This document shows, piece by piece, positions 1 to 13,035 of a stretch of DNA of 64,000 bases (position 1 is its first letter; every line of letters begins with the position of its first letter). The translations under genes were made by a program, and so were the position numbers. Origin of the DNA: Valencia hispanica (taxonomy: Eukaryota > Chordata > Actinopteri > Cyprinodontiformes > Valenciidae); assembly GCA_963556495.2 (NCBI GenBank), contig OY747723.1:10386501-10450500 (forward strand), written 5' to 3'. Below the pieces are notes generated by a model that saw only the letters and a list, made by a program, of their open reading frames with translations, made no database searches and had not been told where the DNA came from.

Positions 1-79
1 TGTATAATTATTTCCTTTCTTAATTTCCGATCATGACGCTGCACATTTCTCGTAACATCCATGATTGGTTTTTGCTCAG

Positions 80-3000
80 CTTTACACGGTGAGCCAGGAC
101 GGGGTGCTATGCATCTGGGAGAGTGACACTAAGCTGGATGGTCTTGTTCTGAAAAAGAGCATTGACAAATCCAAGCCCCTGAGACAAGAGGAAGATGAGG
201 AGGAAGATAAGGACAGGATGGATGGAGAGGAAGCAGAAGTGATTCGAGGGAAAGCTGAAGCTCCAAAGGACAAGAACAAGGTTAAAAATGTTCGATACAA
301 GCACAGGAAGAAGTAAGTCCCATTTTTAGACCCAGGCAGTGAAAGTGCTCTAAAGGCCTATTGTAACTGAAATGTTTCTAATTATTCTCTTGCAAGAATG
401 AATTGGTGTGGTCATATCCTAATAATATCTAAGTCGCTGAGAACAGGGAGTCACATTTTTTGCTTGAAAGGGTCTGTCTCTAACCTTCTTGACCTAATCA
501 ACTTAAAACGGTGTCAGAAGACGGATAACACATTGGTCCTGCCTGGTAGCCAAGACGGAGACTTTTTGCTAGAGGGTTTGGGTTGGTGTGAAGTCAGATG
601 TCACGCTGTAGCCATATGTTTGGCTCTAAGTTCCACATACACACGTGCTCAAATTTGTTGGTACCCTTACAGCTCATTGAAATAATGCTGCAATACTCCT
701 GAAAAGTGATGAAATTGAAAGCTATTTTATCATGTATACTTGCATGCCTTGCATGCAAAGAAGCTGTGAAAAGAGTTGAATTATTGCTTATTCTACAAAG
801 ATATTCTAAAATGGCCTGGACACATTTGTTGGTACCCCTTAGAAAAGATAATAAATAACTGGATCATAGTGATATTTCAAACTAAATAGTTACTTTAATT
901 AGTATCACACATGTTTCCAATCTTGTAATCAGTCATTCAGCCTATTTAAATGGAGAAAAGTAGTCACTGTGCTGTTTGGTATCATTGTGTGCACCACACT
1001 GAAAATTGACCAGAGAAAGGAGAGAGTTGTCTGAGGAGATCAGAAAGAAAGTAATTGACAAGCATGGTAAAGGTAAAGGCTACAAGACCATCTCCAAGCA
1101 GCTTGATGTTCCTGTGACAACAGTTGCAAATATTATTAAGAAGTTTAAGGTCCATGGAACTGTAGCCAACCTCCCTGGGCGCGGCCACAAGAGGAAAATC
1201 GACCCCAGAATGAACAGAAGGATAGTGCGAATAGTAGAAAAAGAACCAAGGATAACTGCCAAAGAGATGCAAGCTGAACTCCAAGGTTAAGGTACGTCTG
1301 TTTCTGATCGCACAATCCGTCGCTGTTTAAGCGAAAGTGGGCTCCATGGAAGAAGACCCAGGATACAGGCTTATGTTGAGTGCTGGTCTGTGCGACCGGC
1401 GCACGAGCTTGCGCTGCGAGAGTTAGCAGAAAGGAAGAGCAGTTCCGTTTGTGGCCACATGGGGTCAGTCACGAGTTTAAATTTCAGAAAATTGCATATA
1501 GCCCCTTTAAAAGAATTGGCCTCAAGCCATGCTTTTACCTTCGATTATGAAATTTGGTACAGCTATGTAACTTCTCAAGATGAACAAAACATCTCTTGTT
1601 GAAGCCATGGAAGTTGGCCATTTTGTGTTAAAACCACCATTTTGTCTCCTGTCTGAGCAAACATTTTTCTACAGCTTTCCACTTAGAAACTAGGGGTACA
1701 ACGATCCCACTTTTTCAGCTCCGATACCGATATCGATGCCTGGGCTTTGTGTATCCGTCGATACCCGATACCGATCTGATACTATTGTTGAATTAATAAT
1801 AAACTGTATACCCTCCACCTTTTACCTTACTTGAATAGACTAAAGGTACCAGACTTTACTAACTAAACATAACTAAGACTTCTTTTTTCCTTTTTGACCC
1901 CGCTCCTGTTGTTTTGCTGAGGTGCAGGAATTCAACATGCTCCTTAGCATAGTGTTTCTGAATGTGCTTGATTAAAGTGGTAGTGTTGTACTTTGCAGTA
2001 ATACCACCTCCCCTCGAAACATTTACTTTGCAGACATTGCAAACAGGCGACGAACTAGTTGGAATGGCAAGCGTGAAATATCTCCACACAGCTGACCCTC
2101 TGGCTTGCTCCATGTTGCTTCTAGCATGCGACACACGTGAAGCTGACGCATCAAATACGTTCTGCTGCGACGAACCCCCCCCCCCCCCAAAAAAAAAAGA
2201 AATGGATCGCCCAGTGGATCTGTTCACTTTTCCGATCCCCGGTCCAGCTATTTTGTCAGCATCGCGGCCGATATCCGATCCTGATATCGGATCGGTGCAC
2301 CCCTATTAGAAACATTAAAATGAGTTGATATCTCTTCAAACATTGAAGATCAAAAGTTATCAGAAACTTTTTGCTGCATCAAAGGATGTGGGTGTGGCCA
2401 AGCATCAAAATCAGAGTTCTCGCCATTAAAGATCAAGATGTAATAACTTCCACAAACAAGGTTGGAGCTGTATCAAACTTGCTGTTTTTTCACAGAACAG
2501 CGCTCAACATATTCACATGCTCATTTACTGACATCAGTTTAGCTCCACCCACATAAAACAAGAAATTACATGGATTGGTCAAATTTTGAATATTTCTCAC
2601 AGGACCAAAACTGAGCCTGACTAAATGTAATAACGAGACTTGGCCATTGCACAGCCTAGTGGCGACATGCAGAATTGATTAGTCGATTTGTTTGAGTCTG
2701 TTAGGTGGTGGTGCACAACGGCTGCTGGAGTTGCGCTGAACTCTGAGGGTTTTCAAGGCCGATGAACAAGTGTGGGATTGATGGTTGCTTGAAGCATCAG
2801 TCTGGTGCACTTTGGAAAAGAAGTCAAGCAGAGTTATAGGCCGGTATGAATCTATAGTAAAGTATCTATACATATATACATTAAGCACTCTAACAAATAA
2901 GACCCACCTCTATGCTGTATTAGAAATTATACTAGCAACGTCTCCAGTGAAATGTGCAACAGCACAGCTTTAAATAAAGTTGTGAAAATATGCACATGCA

Positions 3001-6000
3001 TGAGGTGCCATGTGATTGTTTTTTTGTTGTTTTTCTTCCCCTACGTGATCTACCCTGCTCATGAGCTGAGCTTGAAGATGAACAATAAGAGACAGTGATT
3101 TGCCAACAATTGTTCCCAACACAGTAGTTTAGAGAATATTCACCATCAACCCAGCATTCCAGAGGAAATAATGTGTTAGTAGAACACTGGTCTGTTGATT
3201 ATCAAACATCCCTTTAGAGTTACTCAGCATAGGGTTAGCTTTTCGCTAGAAGGCAATGCGTCTTTACCCAAGAGTGTGTTTGACTTAGACAATCAATAAT
3301 CCTCATTTGTTCCCAAAATAGTACTAGTAGTTTGGATGCAATAAAAAACACAATTTACATTTAAGTTGGCAATGTTATGTCCTTTCTTTAATCTATTTTG
3401 AGTGCTAGCACAGCCAGTAACTCGGAAATCCACTGAGTCATCCCATGCTGCTTCGTACCAAAGCTGAAATGATGTTACTTAGTTGCCAAAATAACAAATC
3501 AATTGGGCTGGTTCGCTGTTGGAACATGTAAGCTAGCAAAATTCCATGATTCTCATGACAATTTGTGAAGCAAAGTCAAAACATTGTTCATTTGTTGTTG
3601 GTATTCATAATAACAAAATAAGGACTGAAGGACTATGCCCGCCACCCCTGATAGACGAAAGCTGCCCATCATGTATACTCCCTTTGTAACAGACCAGACC
3701 TTGGCTTGATATTGGGTATTATTGCAGGCAACAAGATTGTAGAGCTTTTTTGGGGGGAAAACACCAAACATACCTAAAACATAGATTTGTGGCTCCTGAC
3801 AACTCTCCGTTTTTGGATTCTGTTGAAGAATGACACATGCTTGACTGCACTGTGTGAAGTGTAAAGTTTTGTGGAGGGAAGATTATGGTACAAGATGTTG
3901 TTCAAGAAATGGGCTTGACCCCTCCGTTCCAGTGAAAATAGTTCCTAATGATTCAGCATTAGGCTACTTTGACAATTTATGGTCCCAATTTTGTGGAAAC
4001 AGTTTTCGGATGACCCCTTTCTCCTCAAACATGATTCTGCACTAGTTTACAAACAAGGTCCAGACATGGATGGGTTTTGTTTTGGAGTTTGGTATGGATA
4101 AACATACCAAACTCTATAAAGAGTCTTGATCTCAACTCAGTAAATTACCTTTAGAGTTAGTCAAGACAGCTAATCAGGCCTTCTCGTCCAACTCTAGTGT
4201 TTGACCTCACAAATGGTCAAAAATTCCCATAGGCACACTCCTAGACACTGTGGAAAGCCTTCCCAAAAGAGCTGAAGATGCGATAGCTGCAATAATAAAC
4301 GTATTATATCTCATCCCGTTACAATGAGACTAGTTTATTCTGCGTGACGTTTAACCGTATTTGTATATACTCAAACAAAAGTTATATAAACATGGGAGAA
4401 TCTGAACCAATCTGGTTTTTAGATGTTTTCATCTCATTTATTTGTCTATCTTAAGAAACTGAAGACTTTTTGTTCTGCACATGTAGACACTTCTTCAACA
4501 AGGAGGGAGAGTTCAACAACCTGACCGCAGCTGCCTACCATAAACCGACCCACATCCTGGTTACTGGGTTTGCATCTGGGATATTCCACCTGCACGAACT
4601 CCCGGAGTTTAACCTGATTCACTCGTTAAGGTAGTGTTGTTGTTTTTTTTAAGATTATGTGGTGCCTTAAGAGGAAACGGTTGGATACTCTCTTTTTTTG
4701 TTGTTGCTGTTTTCTTTCCCTTTTGCAGTATTTCAGACCAAAGGATTGCCTCAGTAGCTATAAACCACTCCGGAGACTGGATTGCTTTTGGATGCTCTCG
4801 TAAGATTTACTCCTTGTCTTTATTTATGTGATTGTTATGCTGGGAATGTGTAAAAAGTAAGTGTATACTTCATTTCAGGGATGGGTCAGCTGCTGGTGTG
4901 GGAGTGGCAGAGCGAATCTTACGTCTTCAAGCAGCAGGGTCACTTCAACAACATGGCAACGCTGGCTTATTCCCCAGATGGACAGTACGTCGTAACAGGT
5001 GGAGATGATGGAAAAGTGAGTTCAGAGGAAGTCTAAAATATAAACTCACTAGAACCTGAGCACAAAAACGTCAAAACCATAACTTGAGGTGTCATTTCTG
5101 TAGGTTAAAGTGTGGAACACCAACAGCGGCCTCTGCTTTGTCACCTTCACCGAGCACACCAGCAGCATCACCAACGTCACCTTCACCTCCAGCGGCTTTG
5201 TCATCGTTAGTGCTTCTCTGGACGGCACCGTCAGGGCCTTTGACCTGCACAGGTGAATTTCCCGCTCCTGGGCCTTCATTTATCAACTGTACTTACACAC
5301 AGATCTGTGCATATTTTGCGCGTAGGAATAATTTTACTTGTGTGGTATTTACCATCTTGTATTTGTGTGTAGAAATGTTCCTGAATATATAATAACAGCT
5401 CTGACCATGCGTTCGCTTAGGATCTAGTGTTAGAACAGGGGAACTGCAACACTGAAACAGTTTTACTTTGACGGAATATTTATCTCATCATTTTATCACC
5501 TCTGCCAAGGAGTTCATGTTGGCCTCTGTCTGTCTTTTAGCAAAATAACTAAAAAAGTTATGGACAGATTTGAATTAAACTTCCAGGAAATGTTAGAACT
5601 TTGCTAAGAAAATAAATAACATTTTGGGGTGATCATGCATGGAAATCCTGTGAATCTTAATCTGGGAGGGTGGGTTAGGAGTTTGTCTTATCAGAGGGTT
5701 GCAGGTTAAAGCCCCCGCTTCATCCATCTCAGTCTGTGTGTCCTTGGGCAAGACACTTCATCCGCCTTGCCTACTGGTGGTGCTCAGTGTTCGGCAGCCT
5801 CGCTTCTGTCAGTGTTCCCCAGGGCAGCTGTGGCTACAATGTAGTTCGCCATCACCAGTGTGTGACTGTGTCTACTGAATGTAGTGTGAAGCTTTTGGGG
5901 TCCTCGGGGACTAAATAATGCACCATTTACCAACCAAACCACACTCATGTCAGCTGTGTGCTTATGGACACATTCAGTTCTATATCGAACTATTTTTTTT

Positions 6001-9000
6001 CTTTATTTCCAACAGGAATCTCTCCACTGTCCCGACCACATTTACTGCCTCTGTCACTTTCTCCCAGGCACTGTTATTTTTTTATTGGTGATTGGTGACT
6101 GAGCTGATAGAACCAAACTGCATTGTTCTGGACAAATTCAGCTTATTTAATTTGATCAAATAAGTTAAGTATGATGTGAATAACAGCAAAAGAAACAATT
6201 CTTTGCCACATTTCTTTGTCCGCAATAGGAATATATCTGCAGGGGAGGGGCATGAAGCAGAGGAATCACTGATAAGAGGGCAGTCTGTTCATCATGACTT
6301 TTTCCCCACTTAAGTTTCACCTCGATATGTGTCACTGAAATTCCTTTTTCTACTCTCTTGGCCATTGTTTTCAGAAACAATGCAAGCACTTCATTCGGGT
6401 GCCAGAGGATGTGGTGTTACCAAATATGCTTAATAGAGGGCGTTTCCAAATGCAAACCACTGTAAACAGGCACGAGTACCTAGGTACACACATGAAAGAT
6501 TTATCAACAGCTGATTGCGGAGGAACATGCGTACCTCTGGCCCATAGACATTATAAAGAGTAGCATTGGCTGCTCTGAGGCAAGAAATGCGGCCACCATC
6601 TTGGACCGATATTCCTATCCGCAGACTTGCTCCAAAACAACAGCAGTTCATACAAGATACCTGAATACTGCGTGGTGTATTCCTGTTCAAATCAGCAGAC
6701 TGTTGAGAGTAGGGAATAACTTTTCACAAAATTAACATTTTTATTGTTTGTATTTTGTAAATATAATACTACTGTGCTGTATTTATGTCCACCAGCGAAA
6801 TCTCAGCTGGCTAACGTTGGGTATGGTAAGAAGGCTGAGACTTTATAAATCGTATATTTTTAAACTACTGACTTGGATCACAACTGACACAAGAATGCTA
6901 CTGTAGGAATAAAACATTTTTTACTGGTAAAACATGTCTCTTATCCACCCATCCGATCGTGGAATAGTTTGCAAACAAGCTTACTGATCATTTTAGCATA
7001 TTGTGGTCATCAACAGAAATGCCATTTTTTTGTTAAAAAAAGGTTCTAAGAAATATGAATGAGGAAGAAGTCCATCCATCCATCCATCCATTTTCTTCCG
7101 CTTATCCGGGGTCGGGTCGCGGGGGCAGCAGCCTAAGCAAAGAGACCCATACTTCCCTCTCCCCAGCCACTTGTTCCAGTTCCTCGGGAGGAGCCCCAAG
7201 GCGGTCCCAGGCCAGCCGAGAAACATAGTCCCTCCAGCGTGTCCTGGGCCTTCCCCTGGGCCTCCTCCCGGTGAGACGTGCCTGAAACACCTCCAGGAGG
7301 CATCCTGACCAGATGCCCGAGCCACCTCAACTGACTCCTCTCGATGTGGAGAAGCAGCGGCTCTACTCTGAGCCCCCTCCGGATGACTGAGCTTCTCACC
7401 CTATCTCTAAGGGAGAGCCCAGACACTCTGCGGAGGAAACTCATTTCAGCCGCTTGTATCCGTGATCTCGTTCTTTCGGTCACCACCCAGAGTTCGTGAC
7501 CATAGATGAGGGTAGGAACGTAGATCGACCGGTAAATCGAGAGCTTCGCTTTTCGGCTCAGCTCTCTCTTCACCACGACAGACCGGTAAAGGGCCCGCAT
7601 AACTGCAGATGCCCCACCAATCCGTCTATCGATCTCCCGCTCCATTTTTCCCTCATTCGTGAACAAGACCCCCAGATACTTAAACTCCTCCACTTGGGGA
7701 AGGACCCCATCTCCGACCCGGAGAAGGCACCCCACCCTTTTCCGGCTCAAGACCATGGTCAGGAAGAAGTAAATGGTAAAATATGAATAAAATGGGAAGA
7801 TAGAAATAGTAATAAAAAAGAATGAAAAATATAAAATTGACCTCCTGTAATCTTTTAGTGTAGACTCTCCCAAAAATTGCCGTTTGCAGACAAAAAAACA
7901 AGTGAAAATCAGCTTAGTCTTTAGAAAGTTATGATTTAATAAACGCACTGGGGCTTCATTGCATTTGTCAAACAATTACAAAGTGGAGCGGGGGATACCG
8001 GTCCAAGATGGTGGCCCCACAGCTCATCAGCGCCGATAGGCAGTAGCGGTCGATGCGGCATCTGCTCTTTATATATGTATGTGGTCTGGCCGCCGCATAT
8101 TTGATAAATCCGGCTTTTGACTGTTGTTACGACAATTCTAAATTTCATACGTAGGATAAAATATAGAAGAGTTTCTATAAACGTTAAAAATGAGGGCCCT
8201 TGACTGCTTCCAGATCTCAAACTAGAAATGATTGTCACAGGCAGAGGGAGTAAAAGATTTGAGGATGCAGCTTTGTGTTTGCAGGTATCGAAACTTCCGG
8301 ACGTTCACGTCTCCTAGACCCGCACAGTTCTGCTCTCTAGCTGTAGATGTGAGTGGAGAGCTTGTGAGCGCAGGTGCTCAGGATTCCTTTGAGATCTTTC
8401 TCTGGTCCATGCAGACAGGGAGACTGCTTGAGGTAGGAACATATTTATGCAGCTTTTCCTGCAATGTTTCCAGAATGGTGGAAATTGAGATTCCCTGTCT
8501 TTGACTGACCAGGTCCTCGGAGGACATGAAGGTCTGGTTAGCTCCCTGTGTTTTAGTCCTGTTCAGTCCATCCTGGCAAGCGCTTCATGGGATCGCACCA
8601 TCCGACTGTGGGACATGTTGGACAGCTGGCAGGTCAAAGAAACACTCCCCCTCACGTCAGATGGTAAGTTCTTAAAACTTGAAAAAATTGAGAAATAAAG
8701 AGAAATCTGGCAATAACTGTTTCTTTTAGCTGTTCAAAAACAGATGAAATCAGTTATGAGGAAAAAATATTGCAACTTTCAAGTGAAACAACTGTGTGTT
8801 GAGTGAAAAAATTATGTAATTATTCCAGATAAAACAAAGTACACAAGAATCTCCCACAATAAGTCTAGATTTTTCCATGTAGTCTTTGTTCTGTTTATTT
8901 TTCCTCTCTTAAGCTACATGTTTATGTGACTGGTTCAGTTTCCTCAAATGATATAGTCTCACTCTCCGTGTTTTTTTGACCTTTTATCCTCAGGCCTATA

Positions 9001-11582
9001 TGTGACGTACCACCCTGATGGTCAGGAGCTGGCTGTGGCCACTCTGAATGGAGAAATCTCTTTCTGGAACCCCCAAACTGCCACACAGACAGGGGCCATA
9101 ACCGGACGGCATGATCTGGAGGTGGGGCGCAAGGAGGTTGATAAAATCACAGCCAAGCAGTCTGCCAAAGGAAAGTGAGTGGACATTTTTTTAAACCCCA
9201 GCTGTTTGGTTTGTTAGAGTCTTTTTTAAACTCTAGTTCTTTGTGGTTTAGATCTTTCACATCTCTGTGTTACTCTGCCAACGGGGAGTCTATTTTGGCG
9301 GGAGGCCAGTCAAAGTTTGTCTGCATCTACAATGTCAAGGAGCAGATGCTCATGAAGAAGTTTGAGATCTCCTGCAACCTATCCTTTGATGCCATGGAGG
9401 TACAAAGGTTTCATTCACAACTTCACAAAGAAGAGCACCAATAAATGATTGACTGTTCATTTTACCTCCAGGAATTCCTGGATAGACGGAAGATGACAGA
9501 GTTTGGCAGCCTGGCTTTGTTGGACGAAGGGGCCAAAGATGGAGACGGGGTCGACATTAGCCTGCCTGGGGTTCGGAGAGGTAAAAGTCTGGTCTAAACT
9601 TCCATGGTTTTTATATTTGTATAACTAGATGTTGTCCAGACTGTCTACTGTGAATTATTCTTCTCCGATCAGTTTGCTTTACATACATACATACATACAT
9701 CCATTCATCCATACATTCATACATCCATCCACTCTGGAACAAACTCCCTGCAAAACTGAGCTTTGCAGAAAAGGTTGGCTCCTTAAAGTCAGGACTGAAA
9801 ACATTGCTGCTTCTGCAGCTTTATCAGGTCATTGTATCATGCTTTATCTGTTTGTCTGTTAAATTAGATATTTTAATATATTTGTATTTATGTTGTGCCT
9901 AAATTTTAACTATTGAATAGATGGATGAAATAAATTTTAACTTGTTTGCATTTTTTTTGCTCACTCTAAAAGGCGACATGAGTTCCCGTCACTTCAAGCC
10001 GGAGATCCGAGTTAGCTCACTGCGGTTTTCTCCAACCGGTCGCAGTTGGGCAGCTACCACCACCGAGGGCCTCCTGGTCTACTCCCTTGACGGATCTCTG
10101 GTATTTGACCCGTACGACCTGGATCTGGATGTGACACCGGCCAGCATACACAAGCAGCTCCGACGCCAGAAGTGGGCATCAGCCATTGTCCTGGCATTCA
10201 GACTCAATGAAAACGCACTCAAGCTGGAAGTGTTGGAAACGGTGCCACATGAACAGAGTAGGTTTCATCCCAATGTTTGGTTTGCAGCTTTTAACACATC
10301 ATCTGAAGAAACTTTACAAGAAAAGTAGATTAAATTCAATCATACATTCATACATACATTACATAGATTCCAATAACTCCCTCAGTACATTATTCCAATG
10401 AGTATAAAGGTTTTCTGTCTAAGGAAACCCAACAGATTGTATCTAGTCATTGACGTGCATCATTCCTCACTTAATTAGAAACATATACGGTATATAGTAA
10501 AAAGAATTGGTCCAAGCACAGAACCCTGCGGCACTCCACAAGTAACTCTTAAGTGTGAAGATTTAGCATTTACATGAACAAACTGGAATCTGTCTGACAA
10601 ATAAGATTTAAATCACCTTAGTTCTTTTCAAGCCTTTCTAAGAGAATATTGTGATTTACTGTGTCGACAGCGGCAATGAGATCTAACAAGAACAGAACGG
10701 ACACAAGTCCATTATCTGAGGCCATGAAAATGTCATTAATAACTGTCACCAGTGCTGTTTCAGTGCTATGAGCTCTAAAACCTGACTGAAACTCTTTAAA
10801 CGGGTCATTACTGTTTAGATGCTCACACACTTGATTAGCAACTATTTTCTCAAGTATTTAAAATAAAAAAGGAAGATTATAGATATAGGTCTATAATTTT
10901 TTAAGTCCTCTTGATCAAGGGGTTTCTTTAGTAAAGGTTTAATTAAGGCAATCTTAAAATCCTGTGTTATGCTATTTACTAAGGATAGATTAATCATATC
11001 TAAAACAGGGGCAGTCATCAAAGGGGGAAAAAGAGGGAACGCCTTTTAAATAATTTGTAATAGAACCAGATTGAGTTGTCTGAGTTTATGTTCCAGTCCC
11101 GGTAGTTTGTGGATCTCTGCCTGATGTTTATGTGGAGAAGCTGCTGGGCTTTGTGGCTACCTGCTTAGAGAAGTCGAGTCATTTGCAGTTCTACATGACC
11201 TGGGCCCAGAACCTGCTCATGCTGCATGGGCAAAGACTTAAGAACAGGTAACAACAGATTTCATTATTCATTCCCCTGCCTCAGATTATCCACTGATGAT
11301 GATTCTGGGATTTAAATGATTTTCAGGTCTGCATCCATACTCCCAACGCTGCAGTCGCTGCAAAAGAGCATCCAGAGACACTTCAACAGTCTGTCCAAGT
11401 TGTAAGTCTCCAGATGTTTCTTGTTTTTCTGCCCCTACTGAATTCAAATCAAATTGTTTAATGTACTTTCTCCTTACAGATGTGACTTCAATATGTATAA
11501 CATCCGCTACGCTGCGGCACTGTCAAAGCAGAAGGGCATAAAGAGGCCAGCTGAGGAGGAGCTTGATGATGGGATGTTTTAG
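80..11582 (+). CDS. pwp2: PWP2, WD40 small-subunit processome protein (3' part, 14 exons)
   Basis: Orthologue of periodic tryptophan protein 2, a nucleolar UTP-B/U3 snoRNP subunit needed for 18S rRNA processing (family knowledge). Exons inferred from splice sites and a continuous frame: 80-312, 4487-4630, 4729-4799, 4879-5015, 5104-5252, 8285-8432, 8513-8663, 8994-9174, 9252-9399, 9472-9580, 9973-10257, 11097-11247, 11327-11401, 11480-11582 (TAG). They total 2085 nt, or 694 residues; human PWP2 is about 919, so roughly 225 N-terminal residues lie upstream of the window. The first exon codes an acidic linker (EEDEEEDKD). Then come WD40 blades ([33 protein letters not shown]), a [15 protein letters not shown] segment, and the C-terminal Utp12-like helical domain ([14 protein letters not shown]). 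The C-terminus is short (ELDDGMF) compared with the acidic human tail. All junctions are GT-AG. Confidence 0.96.
646..1440 (+). mobile_element. Tc1/mariner fragment with IR/DR-type left end
   Basis: From 1006 the reading frame gives the N-terminal half of a Tc1-like transposase: a paired-type helix-turn-helix region ([12 protein letters not shown]...[22 protein letters not shown]), a GRPR-like hinge (LPGRGHKRK) and a second HTH ([13 protein letters not shown]), ended by a TAA at about 1288. Similar coding continues past the stop ([20 protein letters not shown]) and stops near 1430, before any catalytic residue. The motif ATTTGTTGGTACCC occurs at about 653 and again at about 824, as in IR/DR transposons that carry two transposase-binding sites per end. 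No right end was found, so this is a dead fragment inside the PWP2 intron. Confidence 0.8.
1691..2305 (-). mobile_element. non-autonomous hAT element with perfect 8-bp TSD
   Basis: A 615-bp element with ends TAGGGGTACAACGATCC and GGATCGGTGCACCCCTA, flanked by identical 8-bp copies of TTAGAAAC at 1683-1690 and 2306-2313. This is the hAT hallmark. On the minus strand it retains only a BED zinc-finger N-terminus (frame 1859-2227; [34 protein letters not shown]). The same segment and the same ends occur in the 2.8-kb copy at 30999-33835, so this is an internally deleted derivative of that family. Confidence 0.9.
5658..5935 (+). mobile_element. tRNA-type SINE
   Basis: Repeat in PWP2 intron 5 containing a box-B-like GGTTGCAGGTTAAAGCCCC and the body GTCCTTGGGCAAGACACTT ... 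CAGGGCAGCTGTGGCTACAA. A second copy of the same family is split between 47478-47645 and 56341-56433. Orientation is inferred from the box B position. The family name is not assigned. Confidence 0.7.
6591..8016. repeat. inverted-repeat pair around a Rex3 insertion
   Basis: The 25-bp segments at 6591-6615 (GGCCACCATCTTGGACCG...) and 7992-8016 are reverse complements at about 23 of 25 positions. They may be the ends of a DNA element later split by the Rex3 copy at 7072-7760, or two independent copies of one repeat. No target duplication was identified. The remaining intron sequence at 5936-6590 and 6616-7061 shows nothing I can name. Confidence 0.45.
7072..7760 (-). mobile_element. 5'-truncated Rex3 (RTE-clade) LINE
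   Basis: Minus-strand copy of the 3' part of the same LINE as at 44731-46499: it codes the C-terminal region ([40 protein letters not shown]) and ends in a (GGAT)n tail, seen here as the ccatccatcc run at 7072. A 10-bp duplication AGGAAGAAGT flanks it at 7062-7071 and 7761-7770, as expected of target-primed reverse transcription. It lies in PWP2 intron 5, antisense to the gene. Indels break the frame around 7290. Confidence 0.9.
9676..9735. repeat. ACAT/CATC short tandem repeat
   Basis: Run of acatacatac then catccattcatcc units within the PWP2 intron between the exons at 9472-9580 and 9973-10257. Confidence 0.85.
10440..11090 (-). mobile_element. L2-like LINE reverse-transcriptase fragment
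   Basis: Minus-strand remnant in the intron before the PWP2 exon at 11097. The frame 10618-10830 codes [18 protein letters not shown] and [14 protein letters not shown], both reverse-transcriptase palm motifs. Further along the minus strand, near 10520-10545, is [13 protein letters not shown], also a palm motif. Frames are interrupted by stops and indels. Neither a 5' nor a 3' end is recognisable. A related fragment on the + strand lies at about 36640-36995. Confidence 0.8.
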
Positions 11583-11784
11583 GAGATGAGTAAAGCTTCT
11601 ATAGAGGAGTCAGAAATTATGCTGTAGTCTGTGTCTAACATTGACATTTATTGTAAAGATTATTCTTCTGTACTTTTAAGTATTAGTTTTTTTCTTATAA
11701 ATTTGTCTGATTGCCTGTCTCTTCGGCTTTTAATAATTTTATCTTTTTGGATAATCTTGAGGAAGTTCTGACATTATTTATACC

Positions 11785-13035
11785 CAGCATACAATGTACC
11801 ACAACAGACGCCTGGCATTATGCTGGGTACAGAGAACTGGTGAACTGCTTTGTGGCATGGTGTGAAAATAAAATCTTGAGTGTGAACAAAACTAAGGAGA
11901 TGATTGTAGATTTAATAATAATAATACATTTTATTTGTATTGCACTTTACACATGAAAACACGCCTCAAAGTGCTACAGGCACAACAGATTAAAAAGACA
12001 TAAAACAATTAAAATGCATAAATGAAACTTTTAAGGAAAAGCGATACAAAATAAATGGGTTTTTAATTTACTTTTAAAAACATCAATGGACTGTGGCGCC
12101 CTTAGGTGATTAGGGAGGGCATTTAGGGATTTTAGTGTTGGGGGACCTGGAGTTGGTGCCTATCAGAGGAGCGGAGATGTCTGGTTGGATTGTGGATATT
12201 GATGAGTTCTTTGAGGTACACTGGTGCCCTGCTGTAGACACTGATAGGTCAGGAGGCAGATCTTATACTCGATCCTGAACCTAACAGGGAGCCAGTGAAG
12301 TTTATGGAGGATGGGTGTGATGTGTTCCGATTTGCGCACCCTCATCAGGACCCTGGCAGCGCAGTTCGGAATGTACTGCAGCCTCTGCAGGCTATTGCCA
12401 GGGATCCCGATGAGGAGTGCATTACAGTAGTCGAGCCTGGAATAAGAAACAGGAATAGATCAAACACTATTTGTATTATGGGAGAAGAAGTGGAGGTGGT
12501 GGAAGAATATGAATACCTTCGTGTCCACCTGGACTGGACTGGAGACTAAACAGTGAAGCTGTCTTTAAGAAGGTACAGAGCAGACTGTACTTCTTGAGCA
12601 AGCTTAGGTCCTTCAATGTTTGCAGCAAGATGCTACAGATCTAAATGACACATATAGACCCATATACTCTGAATATAGTCTACCTTCACCTGTTTGGGTA
12701 GCAGCATCAGAGCCATTGACTTAAAAAGGTTAAACAACCTGATATAGATGGTTTGTTCCTTTCTGGGGACGACTGGAACATTTGGAGATGATGCAAAGGA
12801 TTCTTCATAAAATCAAGAACATTATGGACAACCCTGCAAATCCTCTTTATGAGACTGTCATACATGAACTGTGTCTTCAGTAGTAGGCTTCTTCAGATTG
12901 CTGTGACACAAACTGCTACAGGAGATCCTTCCTGCCCACAGCCATCAGTATTTAAAACATTTCTTTGAGGAAACTTGAATAGTATGAGTTAAATTTATTT
13001 TCCCTCTGGGATCAATAAAATATTTTTGAATTGAA
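11785..13035 (+). mobile_element. Rex1 LINE fragment, split by an L2-like insert
   Basis: Two collinear parts. At 11800-11925 the + strand codes YRELVNCFVAWCENK and NKTKEMIVD; at 12455-13035 it continues with GEEVEVVEEYEYLRVHLD, the C-terminal region and the 3' end CCCTCTGGGATCAATAAAA followed by a ttgaattgaa tail. Both parts match the minus-strand Rex1 at 56900-59910. The gap between them is filled by an oppositely oriented LINE piece. Several stops make it non-coding. It begins about 200 bp after the PWP2 stop codon, so it may lie in or near the PWP2 3' UTR. Confidence 0.85.
11925..12450 (-). mobile_element. L2-like LINE C-terminal fragment nested in Rex1
   Basis: The minus strand codes the C-terminal signature of L2-type elements: RLDYCNALLIGIPGNSLQRL, NCAARVLMRVRK and HITPILHKLHWLPVRFRIEY. 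An aataataata tail at 11930 marks its 3' end. It is inserted between the Rex1 motifs MIVDF and GEEVEVV. Confidence 0.85.

Larger units (their letters stand above)
313..4486 (+). other. large PWP2 intron
   Basis: Intron between the first two PWP2 exons in the window, with donor gtaagt at 313 and acceptor atgtag at 4481-4486. It contains a Tc1 fragment (about 646-1440) and a non-autonomous hAT (1691-2305). In 2314-4480 I see no coding potential and no repeat I can name; it is AT-rich and without long open frames. Confidence 0.85.

Noticed and set aside
65..316. Possible translation start before the first PWP2 exon
   Set aside because: The codon at 65 is TTG in intron sequence; the exon begins after the AG at 78-79, and the rest of the N-terminus must lie upstream of the window.
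982..1284. 100-codon minus-strand frame
   Set aside because: Antisense of the Tc1 transposase fragment.
6430..6690. 86-codon minus-strand frame with several Cys
   Set aside because: No domain recognised; overlaps a repeated inverted segment (6591-6615) and sits in a PWP2 intron.
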